A stretch of 40,407 bases of DNA from NCBI GenBank assembly GCA_023419605.1, contig JAEZXR010000005.1, positions 1 to 40,407 of the forward strand, in the 5' to 3' direction. This DNA is from Bacillota bacterium (GTDB lineage Bacteria; Bacillota; Clostridia; Acetivibrionales; JAEZXR01). A program made the position numbers and the translations under genes. The notes beneath the pieces are model-generated. The model ran no database searches. It worked only from the letters and a program-made list of their open reading frames with translations, and was not told the origin of the DNA. Every line of letters starts with the position of its first letter. Position 1 is the stretch's first letter. Below, piece after piece: positions 31,201 through 39,400 of the stretch.

Positions 31201-33339
31201 TTCCCCCATGTCGCTATCTGCAGAAAAAATATTCAGGGCTTTTTTCCCATAGCTTTCTTGTCCCTGCCAGCAATCTTCAATCTCTTTCCTGTCCATCAGG
31301 AATGCTTCAAGTTTTGCAACCAGTCCGTGTATATCATTTACCAGGAATATAACTCTTTCTTCCATGGCTTCACGTCCTATTTGCAGCGTATAAGCCATCG
31401 CTGACAGGTCGATCGCCGGGTATTTGATTCTACTGTCGTTTTTTCGAGCCTCTGCGGTTCCCGCTTTTGGTCTGGGGGAGCGGAAGACTTCCAGGCATTT
31501 CGGGCAATACTCGGCGAGATAATCCGCCATTGAAGTTATGGAGTTCCGGTACAATAGCTCTTTATCCGTACTATCTATGGAAAGCTCTTCTTGAAGCTGC
31601 TGCACCAGCATTATTCTGTGGGACTGCTCCATTCCGTATTCGCTAAAGTCTTCTCCCGGCTCGATCTCAGCGTCCTGCACCTGAAGGATTGAGGAAACGA
31701 CCTTGCGTATCCTTTGTACCAGAGCTTCATACGAGTTTTCGCAAACTTTCATGCTATCATCCCCAGAAGCTTCACAGACAGAACTACTCTTTATAAACTC
31801 TAAAAGCTTTCCGGCATATTCCTTCAAACGTATCTTGTTTTTTGCAGAAAGCGGGATAAGAACAGAATTCCCCTTGCTGGAGGGATCTAACGTATTAAAA
31901 ACGGTTTTATCTTTTGCAATATATTCCTCCACCACCAGATGCACATTTGTTCCGCTGTGTCCAAAAGAGTTTAAGGCTGCCATTAAAGGCTTTCCGCCGG
32001 TATGTTTCCATTCTGAAGGCTCTGTACGCAGATAAAAGGCGGAACCATTAAAATCAATCAGTGGATTTAATTTTTTAAAATGCTTTAGCCCCGGGAGCTT
32101 ATGATGCTTTAGGCACAATAAGATATTGATCAGACCCAGCACACCGGCAGTCGCCCCTGTATGCCCGATGGCAGATTTGATGCTTCCCACGAGGCAATAT
32201 TTTTCTTTGTTCGTAAACTGCCTGAATGCACGAACCAGTGCGTTTGCCTCCACAGGATCCCCCAGTTTGGTTCCTGTCCCATGGGCTTCGATATAAGAGA
32301 TACCTTCCGGATTAATACCATAACGCCGGTAAATATCGACCAGCAAATTCTCCTGGGCTGTCCCGTTGGGAGCCGTAATTCCATTGCTGGCACCATCCTG
32401 ATTCATACCGGATGCTTTAATGACACCATAAATATGATCCCTGTCGGAGATCGCCTCTTTAAGAGGCTTTAATACCACCACACCGATCCCTTCGGATAAA
32501 ACTGTACCATCCGCGGATTCATCAAAGGTTCTGCATTGGCCGCTGGGAGAAATCATATCCATTTGCGACAATGCTACCAGGGTGCTCTGTTCCAGCTTCG
32601 CAAAAACACCTCCCGCTATTGCAAGAGAGGACTCTTTATTGCGCAGACTTTCACAAGCCAGATGCAGGGCCGCCGCAGAAGAAGAGCAGCCTGTATTGAT
32701 CACCAGTGCAGGGCCTTTTAAATTTAAATAATAGGATAAGCGGGACGCAACAATGGCATCGGAGGAACCTGTAAAGGATTCATGAAAATATCCTGTAGGC
32801 TCGGCTCCAATAAATATGCCAACCTTGGAACCTGTTAATGCTTTAGGATTATACCCGGCTTCTTCGAGTGCTTTCCAGCTTTCCTGAAGAACCAGACGCT
32901 GATGGGGATTCATGGACTCGGCTTCCCGGGGGGTTATACTGAAAAACAAAGGGTCAAAGCAATCCCGTTCGGCTAAAATACCGCCCCATTTGCAATAGGT
33001 CTTGCCAGTTTGTTTTTTGCTGCTATAGCACATGGCCTGGTCTAAATACTGCGTCGGAAGCTCATGGATTGCATCGTGACCCAGGAGCAGATTCTCCCAA
33101 AAGCTATTCACATCCCCGGCGTCGGGAAAAATACCTGACATTCCGACAACGGCAATGCCTTCGGGTGTCGATCCAATCGCATTCTGCTGCCCTGCCGACG
33201 ACTCCATTCCTTGCCGTCCGGTATTGGGTAAGCTTTTCGTATCGCATCTTAACCCATCCAGCAGTACTTTTGCTTCCTCACGGCTAATTTCCCTATTTTG
33301 GAGTCTTGTAACAATGGTCTTAAAATCCTTATTCTCCAT
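22102..33339 (-). CDS. PKS-2: three-module trans-AT polyketide synthase ending in a beta-branching ACP
   Basis: About 3745 residues. The order is: N-terminal docking helix; KS (Cys218) with an ACP-like insert in its flanking subdomain (about residues 520-635); DH (His814 in HxxxGxxxLP); KR; ACP (Ser1567); KS (Cys1838); KR; ACP (Ser2840); KS (Cys3099); a long Ala/Pro-rich linker; an ACP with the DSxxxxxW signature (Ser3659, Trp3665); and a C-terminal docking helix. No AT is present. Predicted units are an olefin, a beta-hydroxy and a beta-keto that is beta-branched by the enzymes of the next three genes. Four in-frame ATGs occur at 33363, 33357, 33351 and 33339. I chose 33339 because the resulting N-terminus (MENKDFKTIV) aligns with that of PKS-3; a GGAG lies 12 nt upstream, which is longer than ideal. 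The longest form starts at 33363, with no visible Shine-Dalgarno. Confidence 0.97.
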   Translation of the reverse strand: MENKDFKTIVTRLQNREISREEAKVLLDGLRCDTKSLPNTGRQGMESSAGQQNAIGSTPEGIAVVGMSGIFPDAGDVNSFWENLLLGHDAIHELPTQYLDQAMCYSSKKQTGKTYCKWGGILAERDCFDPLFFSITPREAESMNPHQRLVLQESWKALEEAGYNPKALTGSKVGIFIGAEPTGYFHESFTGSSDAIVASRLSYYLNLKGPALVINTGCSSSAAALHLACESLRNKESSLAIAGGVFAKLEQSTLVALSQMDMISPSGQCRTFDESADGTVLSEGIGVVVLKPLKEAISDRDHIYGVIKASGMNQDGASNGITAPNGTAQENLLVDIYRRYGINPEGISYIEAHGTGTKLGDPVEANALVRAFRQFTNKEKYCLVGSIKSAIGHTGATAGVLGLINILLCLKHHKLPGLKHFKKLNPLIDFNGSAFYLRTEPSEWKHTGGKPLMAALNSFGHSGTNVHLVVEEYIAKDKTVFNTLDPSSKGNSVLIPLSAKNKIRLKEYAGKLLEFIKSSSVCEASGDDSMKVCENSYEALVQRIRKVVSSILQVQDAEIEPGEDFSEYGMEQSHRIMLVQQLQEELSIDSTDKELLYRNSITSMADYLAEYCPKCLEVFRSPRPKAGTAEARKNDSRIKYPAIDLSAMAYTLQIGREAMEERVIFLVNDIHGLVAKLEAFLMDRKEIEDCWQGQESYGKKALNIFSADSDMGETVARWIEKGQLRKIAELWSQGFATDWSLFYKGDVSPRISLPTYPFSRERFWMPEKGIETGAGVNLMGAVGIHPLVHQNTSDLSEYRFSSTFTGAEFFLADHVVQGQRILPGVAYLEMARAAVSQLMGASEAHPAGIKLTNIVWIQPITVAEQPVRVQIGLSLEADGRIFYEIYSNTEEDEMQPFIHSQGNALPFSADEAPTLDIEALKAQFHPSALSAGQLYEIYKSLGFHLGTGFQGVDTVYASQGQVLAKLCLPSSVSGTKDQFVLHPSMMDSALQASMGLLFNSQSDTLHPSKPALPFALEEIEIFAACAPEMWAWIQPSEGHRVNERTQKMDIHLCDSHGRVCVRMKGFTTRVLENKTLSAGFSPARDMLLLEPCWEEKDTDGEAADMTYERHLAILCGLEGIDAKSMENKMKGTAQECRFLSLPSKSERVEEYFQDCAVQVFEEIQSLLDKTSSGKTLIQIVISNQSKQLLLRGLSGFLKTVRLENPQVTGQLIIVEAGETAEGIRKKLEKCSRSPMDMEIRYKNGKCLVAGWSEIKVSQGTTTSLPWREQGVYLITGGAGGLGLIFAEEIARKTGEATLILVGRSDISEEKRIKLEELEALGAKPHYRQVDVTRKEAVEALIQGITREFGTLHGIIHSAGIISDSFIIRKNKEEILEVLAPKVSGVVNLDMASKDICLDFFVFFSSLAGGLGNIGQADYAAANAFMDAYAAYRSKLAAANQRQGQTLSINWPLWKEGGMHLKEKWQVLLEKRTGMIPLTTENGVRAFYQCLTLGREQVLVIEGSDRQIKQKLLSKAAPSITETLTQAPSDSSADKVQEVLLRTAALLFKLKTEEINVDTELGKYGLDSISFTEFANHLNGIYALELAPTLFFEYPTLRCLAKYLSEEYPHIFATRSAPEISKMPEVESRGYALQRKGGEMPIPPHPRRGVGFTGKPAIPATAARLTIPEPIAIVGISGIFPQAKDIPAFWENLAEGRDCISEIPKDRWDWKSYYGDPFKEANKTNIKWGGFIEGVDEFDPLFFGISPKEAELMDPQQRLLMTYVWKVIEDAGYSPQSLSGTQTAIFVGTTLSGYNGLISRANIPVEAYSSTGMAPSVGPNRMSYFLNLHGPSEPIETACSSSLIALHRAVSAITDGTCNMAIAGGVNTLITPEVYISFSKAGMLCEDGRCKAFSDKANGYVRGEGVGMLFLKKLSDAEAAGDHIYGLIRGTAENHGGRASSLTAPNPKAQVELLVSAYTRSGIDPRTVSYIEAHGTGTELGDPIEINSLKAAFKKLHPFPEDSATIGPRCGIGSVKTNIGHLELAAGVAGVIKVLLQFKYKTLVKSLHCDTLNPYIHLEDSPFYIVRETEDWKAIQDESGRNLPRRAGVSSFGFGGANAHIVLEEYIPPNRDTSEISGNSRTPAMIVLSARNEKQLKDQAQQLLHFIRKQKLHESSLQDIAYTLQVGRDAMEERLGILTESMQDLEEKLLGFVEGKEDRTNLYYDQVRKNREIISDFSLDKDLQNAVDSWIYKGKYEKLLGLWVKGLAIDWNKVYPTVKPRRISLPTYPFAKERYWVPETENPSANERTAKKDTDESLKRRLKVRHTASRAASVPEASEIMTFEEVWQEEALKPAFPLEIKTLICFLSGRENQETVAETLKGLNSEMKVIFIARETAYRKHSREEYGICTDTPDAYIKTFNSIRQDYGEADAIIYLWAFEDTGLIQEYSEIFHILHAVAAAKLPVRRLLLAAQFETELERCYLDAWGGFERSLGRVMPNTQTAVICQKTVVQEKDAALKDFAQKLWAELQTQKLQSALYQNGKRHVCRLHPVTLHPGEVLLKPGGTYLITGGCGGLGFLFAQYFAQKYSVNLILTGRSPVDAEKRQKIKALEAMGSRVLYVQSDVCDSVRMREELYRAQEHLGKVHGVIHAAGISSRENILAKDILAFEQVLSAKISGTLVLDEIFREASLDFVCYFSSSSAILGDFGSCDYAIGNRFQLAFAQYLPHKNKVLAIQWPLWNSDGMQAGDMESTETYLKSSGQRLLEKEEGFTVFERILAQKGTQHLVLVGQNDRIRNFLGLNRESAFASPVPGKGRRPEMKDWSVEQCLEWDLKELIHQLLKISRASLGLDENLTDFGFDSISLGEFAKLLTCHYEIEITPSLFYGHSTIGKLLRYFLKEHSDILQEFYKEPSSKEANPEKMLTAYVSNQRKAAKFKLSARASQPPAGNIPPDVPEPIAIIGMSGRFPEARNIDEMWKILIDGRNTVKEVPSDRWDWRQYGGNSGTEHGKISCKWCGCIPGVREFDPQFFEISPKEATLMDPRQRLLLQEAWKALEDAGYGAAQVKHNRIGMFVGVEQGEYQWLVKEKGSITSNHNAVLASRLAYFLNLNGPVMAIDTACSSGLVAAHQAILSLRCHECDTAIAAGINLMLIPETFAGMEQAGMLSPDGKCFTFDQRANGLAPGEAVSAVVFKRLSQARADGDPIYAVVTGSGVNYDGKTNGITAPSGVAQTELIRAVYTRYKINPEEIEYVVTHGTGTKLGDPVEVNALRDAFKAYTQKCGYLAVTSTKTNFGHTFAASGLVSLICLVQALRHRVIPPSLHCEQENPYIHWKDSPFYVNKSKKLWPGHDGKNRMGAVSAFGMSGTNAHMVVQSFCEDTGRGSVKQSPYHVLALSAKTQAALQEKLRDLIAVLEDKASESYSLSQISYTLLEGRQHFNFRCAVVVRDRCDAIPALKQAGGNEKLPNVFKGQVVKEFTGQKAMYQLADHMFKEVLSLQEDPDRYRDILLAFADLYCQGYELDWKLLYGDSRPYRIHLPTYPFAREHYWIPQPDVSPVLEAIPVSLPATAAPVPDTAISETFGGGIKEKPRGIPLRALADKQTLCDIPIAVRAQEPAAVPAIGLLTSEPTITDEAEDAAGMKGAVLPEDLQEDLAVSLAEALYMKQSEVEMDKKFIEMGLDSIIGVEWIKEINKRYGTSIGATRVYDYPTLMEFSVFLAEELNKQGKKMKRTAAKPPVSRSVYEVLEQVYQGTLDPQYADRILSNHIH
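22235..24550 (-). other. PKS-2 module 3: KS-ACP, beta-branching module
   Basis: The KS (about 23290-24545) has DTACSSG (Cys codon 24043-24045), THGTGTKLGDP (Thr for the usual Ala, His kept) and NFGHTFAASG. No KR, DH or MT follows, so the unit stays a beta-ketone. After a linker of over 120 residues comes one ACP with GLDSIIGVEW: Ser at 22363-22365 and Trp at 22345-22347. DSxxxxxW is the described flag for ACPs recognised by HMG-CoA-synthase beta-branching cassettes. The cassette genes follow immediately downstream, which supports this as the branch point. Confidence 0.9.
24690..28345 (-). other. PKS-2 module 2: KS-KR-ACP
   Basis: The KS (about 27030-28340) has ETACSSS (Cys codon 27826-27828), EAHGTGTELGDP and NIGHLELAAG. 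No DH separates it from the KR (about 25140-26430), which has GGCGGLG, YFSSSSAILG and DYAIGN. The KR loop reads HAAGISSRE without the B-type Asp, which suggests an A-type (L-hydroxy) ketoreductase. The ACP has GFDSISL with Ser at 24820-24822. The expected unit is a beta-hydroxy group. Confidence 0.88.
28510..33180 (-). other. PKS-2 module 1: KS(with insert)-DH-KR-ACP
   Basis: The KS (about 31900-33170) has NTGCSSSAAALHLA (Cys codon 32686-32688), EAHGTGTKLGDP and AIGHTGATAG, so all three catalytic residues are kept although the usual Ala before Cys is Gly. The DH (about 30130-31000) has HVVQGQRILP and the partner Asp in MMDSALQAS. The KR (about 28950-30090) has GGAGGLG, FSS, DYAAAN, and an Asp in the loop HSAGIISD, which predicts B-type stereochemistry. 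The ACP has GLDSISF with Ser at 28639-28641. The expected product is an alpha,beta double bond. Confidence 0.9.
31430..31790 (-). other. ACP-like domain inserted in the flanking subdomain of PKS-2 KS1, phosphopantetheine Ser replaced
   Basis: In the other elongating KSs here the flanking subdomain runs directly from VLSAK.. through a helix to AYTLQ.GR. In this KS about 115 extra residues separate LLEFIKSSS from AYTLQIGREAMEER. The extra part reads like an ACP: an amphipathic helix (LVQRIRKVVSSILQV), then FSEYGMEQSHRIMLVQQLQEEL, then a helix ending MADYLAEY. Aligned without gaps to FEKYGLDSILVMRLTREL from PKS-3, the Asp-Ser pair becomes Glu-Gln (Gln codon 31624-31626), although a Ser sits one position later. 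It is therefore probably not phosphopantetheinylated. The function is unknown; a structural or docking role is a guess. Confidence 0.72.
33240..33339 (-). other. PKS-2 N-terminal docking helices
   Basis: The first roughly 30 residues (MENKDFKTIVTRLQNREIS, then REEAKVLLDGL) form two predicted amphipathic helices before the first KS. They resemble the PKS-3 N-terminus (MDLQEILRALQARKITPED). They likely receive the PKS-1 C-terminal helices. The assignment rests on sequence pattern and gene order only. Confidence 0.55.
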
Positions 33340-33480
33340 GGCCGTTTTCATCTCCATTTTCATTTAACGCGATTTCTATGAGTCGTTCTGAGGAAATTTC
33401 ATTTTCAAAAAATTTCTTTTCCATCCGTTCCAGCCATTTTGAGTCGTTGGATATACTGCTGCGAGAACCATAGAATTCAT
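33329..33480 (-). other. PKS-1 C-terminal docking helices
   Basis: After the last ACP the protein ends in a charged, helix-prone tail of about 40 residues containing FFENEISSERLIEIAL. The pattern of acidic/polar residue, Ile/Leu, Ser/Thr/Asp, then an amphipathic helix also occurs at the PKS-2 N-terminus (LQNREISREEAKVLL). Four-helix-bundle docking domains of this type are known to join successive trans-AT PKS subunits. That this tail pairs with PKS-2 is inferred from similarity and gene order. Confidence 0.6.
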
Positions 33481-36400
33481 CCGTATTCTCCTCTTTCCTT
33501 TGAGGGAGTATGGAGCCGGAATCGGATACGGCATGCATTCGCACCTGTTCCTTATAGGTTCTTACGATATAGCCCGTCAAACGGTCTATATTCGCATAGT
33601 CAAATAGGATTGCACTATTCAAGTTGATTCCCAGTTCCTCATTCACCTGCTTCACAAAGGAAACACCGATAATAGAGTCCACTCCATAATCGGAAAATGC
33701 CATAGTTTCCTCTATCCGGTCCATGGGAATTTTCAAGCTCCCGGACAATCGACTGAGAACTGTTGCCTTTACGTGTGCTTCCATCTCTCTATCATCCATT
33801 TTCGCAGTAGGGCTGTACGACTCATGGGTGCCTCCCTGTAAAGATCTTTTTGCACCTGCCTTCCAATTGGATGGCTTTACTTGCAGGACTAAGGGAGCGG
33901 TTTTATGCTCTTCCGTTTGTCTTGCGGTAGAAGCTTTTTTTCTTTCCAGCCTAACAATCCCATCACTTTCAGCAGCAATAATCTCTTGTCCTAAAGCCCG
34001 GGCTCCTTCCGCCAGGAAACGGACTTGCCGGTATCCTTCTTCTTCCAGTACCTCTTTCCAGGTATCGGCATAAAGGAGCGGTGATCCGGGAATTCTCAAC
34101 TGTTCATCCTCGTAGAGCCACCAACCATCCAAAAGGCCAAAGGTTACTGTCGTTATAGCAGCTTTGGCAATCATTTCATTGATCAGCAGAACTCCATTCC
34201 CTTTGAGTGCTGCCTTTGCATTGCGAAGTGTTTTCCGGATATTTTCGGTAGCATGCAGGACATTGGCAGCAATCACAATATCATAAGCTCCGGTTTCAAT
34301 CCCTTGATCCTCCGGAGATTTCTCGATATTCCACAGCTTATATTCCAGATAGGGATACCTGGGGCCGTATTGCTCTTCTGCATACATCAAAAAGGATTTG
34401 GAGATATCGGTATAACAATATCGAATCTGCCGGCTGTAGGGCTTTAATCTGTTCAGTACCAGGGCGCTGGTTCCCCCGGTGCCTGCTCCGATCTCGATAA
34501 TTCTTATGGTGGCTTCTGCATTTGCTTGGGTGCGCAGTTTTACATATTCTTCTACGGTATTTGCCATCACTGTATTAAAATAATCCGAGAGTGCGTTATT
34601 CTTATAAATTCCCTCTACCCTCTCCATAGAGGAATCCGGAAACAAAACGTCTGTAGCCGGAATGCGGCTTGCCAAAACGTCCGGCAGGCTCCGCAGGCAT
34701 GTATCCATCAGCCTTACCTGCGTTTCCCATATGGAATCTTTCGAATAGGCTTGCCTTACGGGTTCCCATGCCCTCCAGACTTCTTCTCCAGCTTCCAACT
34801 CCTGATTTTTAAACACCTTTAGCGTTCCATTCTCTGATTGCACATAGCCCTTTGCTTCCAGGATTCTTATGCTTTCCTCCAGCCAACGGCCAAATTTGCT
34901 GCTTATTCCTGCAGCCTCTCGAAGTTTAGCAATGCTGCGCGGAGCCTCCTCCGGGCGCAGCAGTCCTGCCTCCTGCATTTGCACAAAGAGTATTTTGGAA
35001 ATCCATTCATTGACCTCTCCTGCATGAATTCTGCGAATCAATGCTTCCGTTTCATCCTTATTTGCAGTTGTACCGCTTTCCAAACACTGAAGCAATGAGT
35101 GGGAAGCTTTTTCACAAATCCGTATGACATCAGCTTCATTACATCCCATTAAATCCCGCACCATAGGGGAAGCCTTTAAGCATACTACCTGATGCAAAGC
35201 CTTTGCTTTTAACAGGGAGATAAAGTATTCAAAGCAGTCAAATCCTTCCCTGTCTTCTAAAAACCCTACATTCCTGCCCAGTGCATCCAATGAAACCTGA
35301 CCCTCCAACGGTTTCCAGAAGCCCCAGTTGATGGTCCCTACCGGGAAAGGCGATTTTTCCCGGATAAAACGGACAAACGTGTCCGAGAAGGTAATCCCGC
35401 AGGCGTATGCAGATAAATTGGCTGCTCCGGAAAATGAAAACGCCTGTCCGGATGAAAAATAACACATAAAATCTAAAGACTCTTCTTTAAAAGCATTGTA
35501 AAAATTGATACTTCCCTGGGTTTTTACCCTGAGAATCTCTTGGAATTCAGCCTCGTTCGTTTTATTTATGGAGTTATCAAAAGCAACGACAAGACCTGAG
35601 AAAACAGCTCCGTTGATGACGGAATGCCGGCTTTTTATAACCGCAACAGCCTGCTTCATTTGTTCCGGACTTGTCACGTCTGCTTGAACATACAGCAGAG
35701 ATTCTCCTCCAAACGCTTTCAGTGTTTCCATCTTTTCCTGTATCGCACTGGAGCTTTCCGGTCTGCGCCCGATCCAAACGATTTTTGCCTTATATTCTTC
35801 CAGTAAATAGCGGGTTATTATGGTTCCCACCGTGCCGCTGCCCCCTAAAATAACATAAACGCCTTCCTTTTTAAATCCGAGGTCTTTTTTTACGTCCCTC
35901 CAACCCAAGGTGAGAAATTGCTGCCTATACCGGATTCCTGCTTTTAACTTCGTCATTTCGCCACGGTCGCAGGGCTCTTCCTCCAGGATCATTTCAAATA
36001 AGGCCTCTTGTTTCTCTTGGGTTGTAAGGTCTTCGGAGGAGACATCGATATTTCTAACAGAAAACCTGTAATCTCCCTGCGCAATAGCATAACCCAATCC
36101 GGTAACGCCGCCGCCGTAGGGATTTATATGTGCATCCGCGATACGGTAGTTGTCCTGGGTAATAATATAACAATCTACAAGGTCCCGGCTCCTGCCGCTT
36201 TTCTTTAAACCCTTGATAAGGCGCAATAATTGTATTTCATTATCCTGCCCACTTTGGGCCAGTTCCTCAAAATCCAGGGACTCCTCTTCCCGGCATTCGG
36301 ATATAAAATAAAGGCAGTCAACGGGCGGGTACTTATTTAAGCAGGTTTCAAACCCGTCGGGGTCATCAATGCCGCATGTCCATTCATATTTTGAAATTTG

Positions 36401-39400
36401 CTTGGTTTGTTGGCTTAAGCGGATTTGAAGGATGTTTTCAACCGGCTGGCAGGCCCGGTAATAATGGGTGATTGTTTTCTCAAGCCCATAAGAGGAGGCA
36501 GGGTAAACAATAAGCACCGTAGTATGGTCTTTCATGCTTTTTTTAGCAGTTAAAGGGGGCTGCCTCTCCCATACAGGCAGATACAGCAGATTTTCCAGCG
36601 GATTTTTTTCATTTCCCTCCGGTTTTTCCTCCACTTGCTCCTGCCCTTTTTCCCATGCCGGTAGGGATGAACTCACAGGGTCCACCGACACCCAATAGCG
36701 TTCCTTTGCAAAAGGATACGTAGGCAAGCTCATTCGCTTAGGCCGTTGACCTTCATAGAGCTTGTTCCAGTCAAAGGCAAGGCCTCTGACCCAAAAATCC
36801 AGAAGTTTTCCGAACTTCCGGCGTCTGATCCATTTATCAATCGCTTCATGCAGTTCTTCGTCCGCCGCAAAAGCTGCAAACGTCTCCTTATTCTGTTTTA
36901 CCTGCCCACTGTATAGACCGGAGGCATCCTGATTTTCCAGGAATCCTTCCAGCTTCTCTTTCAGTTCTTTGATGGAACCCACCACCAAAGCCAGACGTTC
37001 TTCCATCGCCTCCCGCCCAGTTTGGAGGGTGTATGCCATATCGGCCAGGTGGGAGTCGGAGATTCCTTGCTCCTTGATTGCTGCCAGTAATCGTTTCACC
37101 TGCGCTTTAAGCGTCTCCCGCTGTTTGGCAGATAAGACTATGATGGCCGGCGTCTGGGGAGTAACGGCGATTTGAGCCTCTGTAGTATTTTCCTGCGGCA
37201 TATATTCTTCAACCACGATATGAGCATTGGCGCCTCCGGCACCGAAGGAGGAAATACCCGCACGCCTTGGATACTCCATGGTTTTCCCATTTAGTTCAAC
37301 CACAGGCCGCTTCCATTCTGCAAGCTCCTGTTGAACTGTAAAAGATGTCTTTGTAAAGTCAATGTTTGGGTTTGGCAGCCTGGAATGAAGCGAAGGTACG
37401 AGTTGTCCATGCGTAAGCTGCAACAGCACCTTGGTAAACCCGGCAATGCCTGCAGCGCTCTCGCAATGACCGATATTGGATTTTATAGAGCCGATGGCGC
37501 AAAACTGCTTGTTTGAGGTGTCTTGCTCAAACGCACGGGTTAAGCCGATAATTTCAATAGGATCTCCCAGAGCCGTGCCGGTTCCATGGGCTTCGACATA
37601 GCTGATGGTTCGTGCGGGAACCCCTGCATGCTGGAGGGCATCGGTTATCAATTGATACTGGGCGTTGGGGTTGGGAACGGTATACCCGTTGGTTTTTCCC
37701 CCGGCATTGACCATGCTTCCCTTAATAACTCCGTAAATATGGTCACCATCCGCGACGGCTTTCTGCAATGGTTTTAACAGGACGGCCCCCACACCTTCCC
37801 CATCTACAAAGCCATCTGCTTTTTCGCCGAAGGATCTGCATTCGTCGCCGGGAGAGAGCATTCCTGCAGCAGATAACCGTAGATAATGGATAGGGTCTAC
37901 CACCAAATTAACACCGCCTGCAATGGCGCATTCACTGGTACCGTTCCGTAAGCTTTCCACAGCCAGGTGAATTGCCGTTAAAGAGGATGAACACGCAGTA
38001 TCTACCGCCATACTGGGTCCTTGGAAATTGAATAAGTAGGAAACCCGGTTTGCGATGGAGAAGTATTGAGCGCCAGTAGGATAGTTTCCATTCATCACTC
38101 CGGCGAATACGCTGATTTTTCTGCTGCCACAAAGGGTTGCCGGTGTGTAGCCCGCGTCTTCAATACTCTCGTAAACGGTTTCCAGGAACAGGCGCTCCTG
38201 CGGGTCCATCCGTTCTGCTTCCACCGGGGGAATGCCAAAAAACAACGGATCAAACGTATCAATGTCCTCCAAAAAGCCGCCGGACTTTGTATACATGAAT
38301 CCCATTTTCCCTTTCTCCTCGTTAAAGAAGGCTTTCCAATTCCAGCGATTCTTTGGGATTTCAGTAATACAGTTTCTCCCTGCTTTTAAATTTTCCCAGA
38401 ACTCTCCAACAGTTCTGGCCTTTGGATAACGTCCCGCAAGTCCTACCACAGCAATATCCTGTAGTATCGAAGCTTGTGATGCTTTTTCCTCTTTTCTGTC
38501 ATCCTTCCAGCCGGCAAAACGTCCGGGCTTTACAAATACCGGTGTGGTATGCACCGGCGCCGTTTCCAGACTCACTCCGGGAGTGCTGGGAGTTTCCGCA
38601 CCGGGTGCCTTATCTTCCAGTCCCACCAGCTTCATCAGTGATTCTCTTTGCGTTTTTATAAAATGCCCAACCAGACCATCGATGGTTTGATGCTCAAAGA
38701 ACAAGGTACTGCTTACCTCATTCAATACCTTCCTTAGAGCATTGGTTAATTGGACCACCAGAATCGAATCGATTCCGTATTCCTCCAGCGCGGCTGAAGA
38801 ATCAATTTTGCTACTTGGCATCCTAAGGGTTTCAGCCACCAATTTCTTAATGTATTCCGTACTCTTTTCCTTCAGTAGATTCTCCACACTGCCTGCTGCC
38901 AGTGTGCCCGGGTACGTTCCTGTAGAAGTTTTTTCTTCCGGCAGCACAGTCCTTCTGCTTTTCTTTTTCAAAAGTATTTCCTGGGTACCCTGCCGCCTTT
39001 GCCGGACCACGCCATCGCTTTCGCCGGCCACAATTAATTGTCCCAGTGCATGGACCTCCTGTGCCGGAAAGAAAACCTTCCGGAATCCCTCGCCTTCCAG
39101 GATGGTCTTCCACATATGGGGGTAAATCACCGGGGAACCCGGAATACGCAATTTTTGGTCTTCATATAACCACCATCCATCCAAAAGGCCGAAAGTCAGG
39201 TGCGCAAGCAAAGAATTGGAACTCATCTCGTTTAAAAGAAGCATTCCCTTGTCTTTTAAAACTGCTTTGGCATTTCGCAAGGTTTGACGGATATTTTTTG
39301 TGGCATGCAATACATTCGCCGCAATCACAACGTCATATTCGCCAATACCGATATCCTGTACGGCAAGAGGGACTTCCACGTTAAACAGTTTGCAGGTCAA

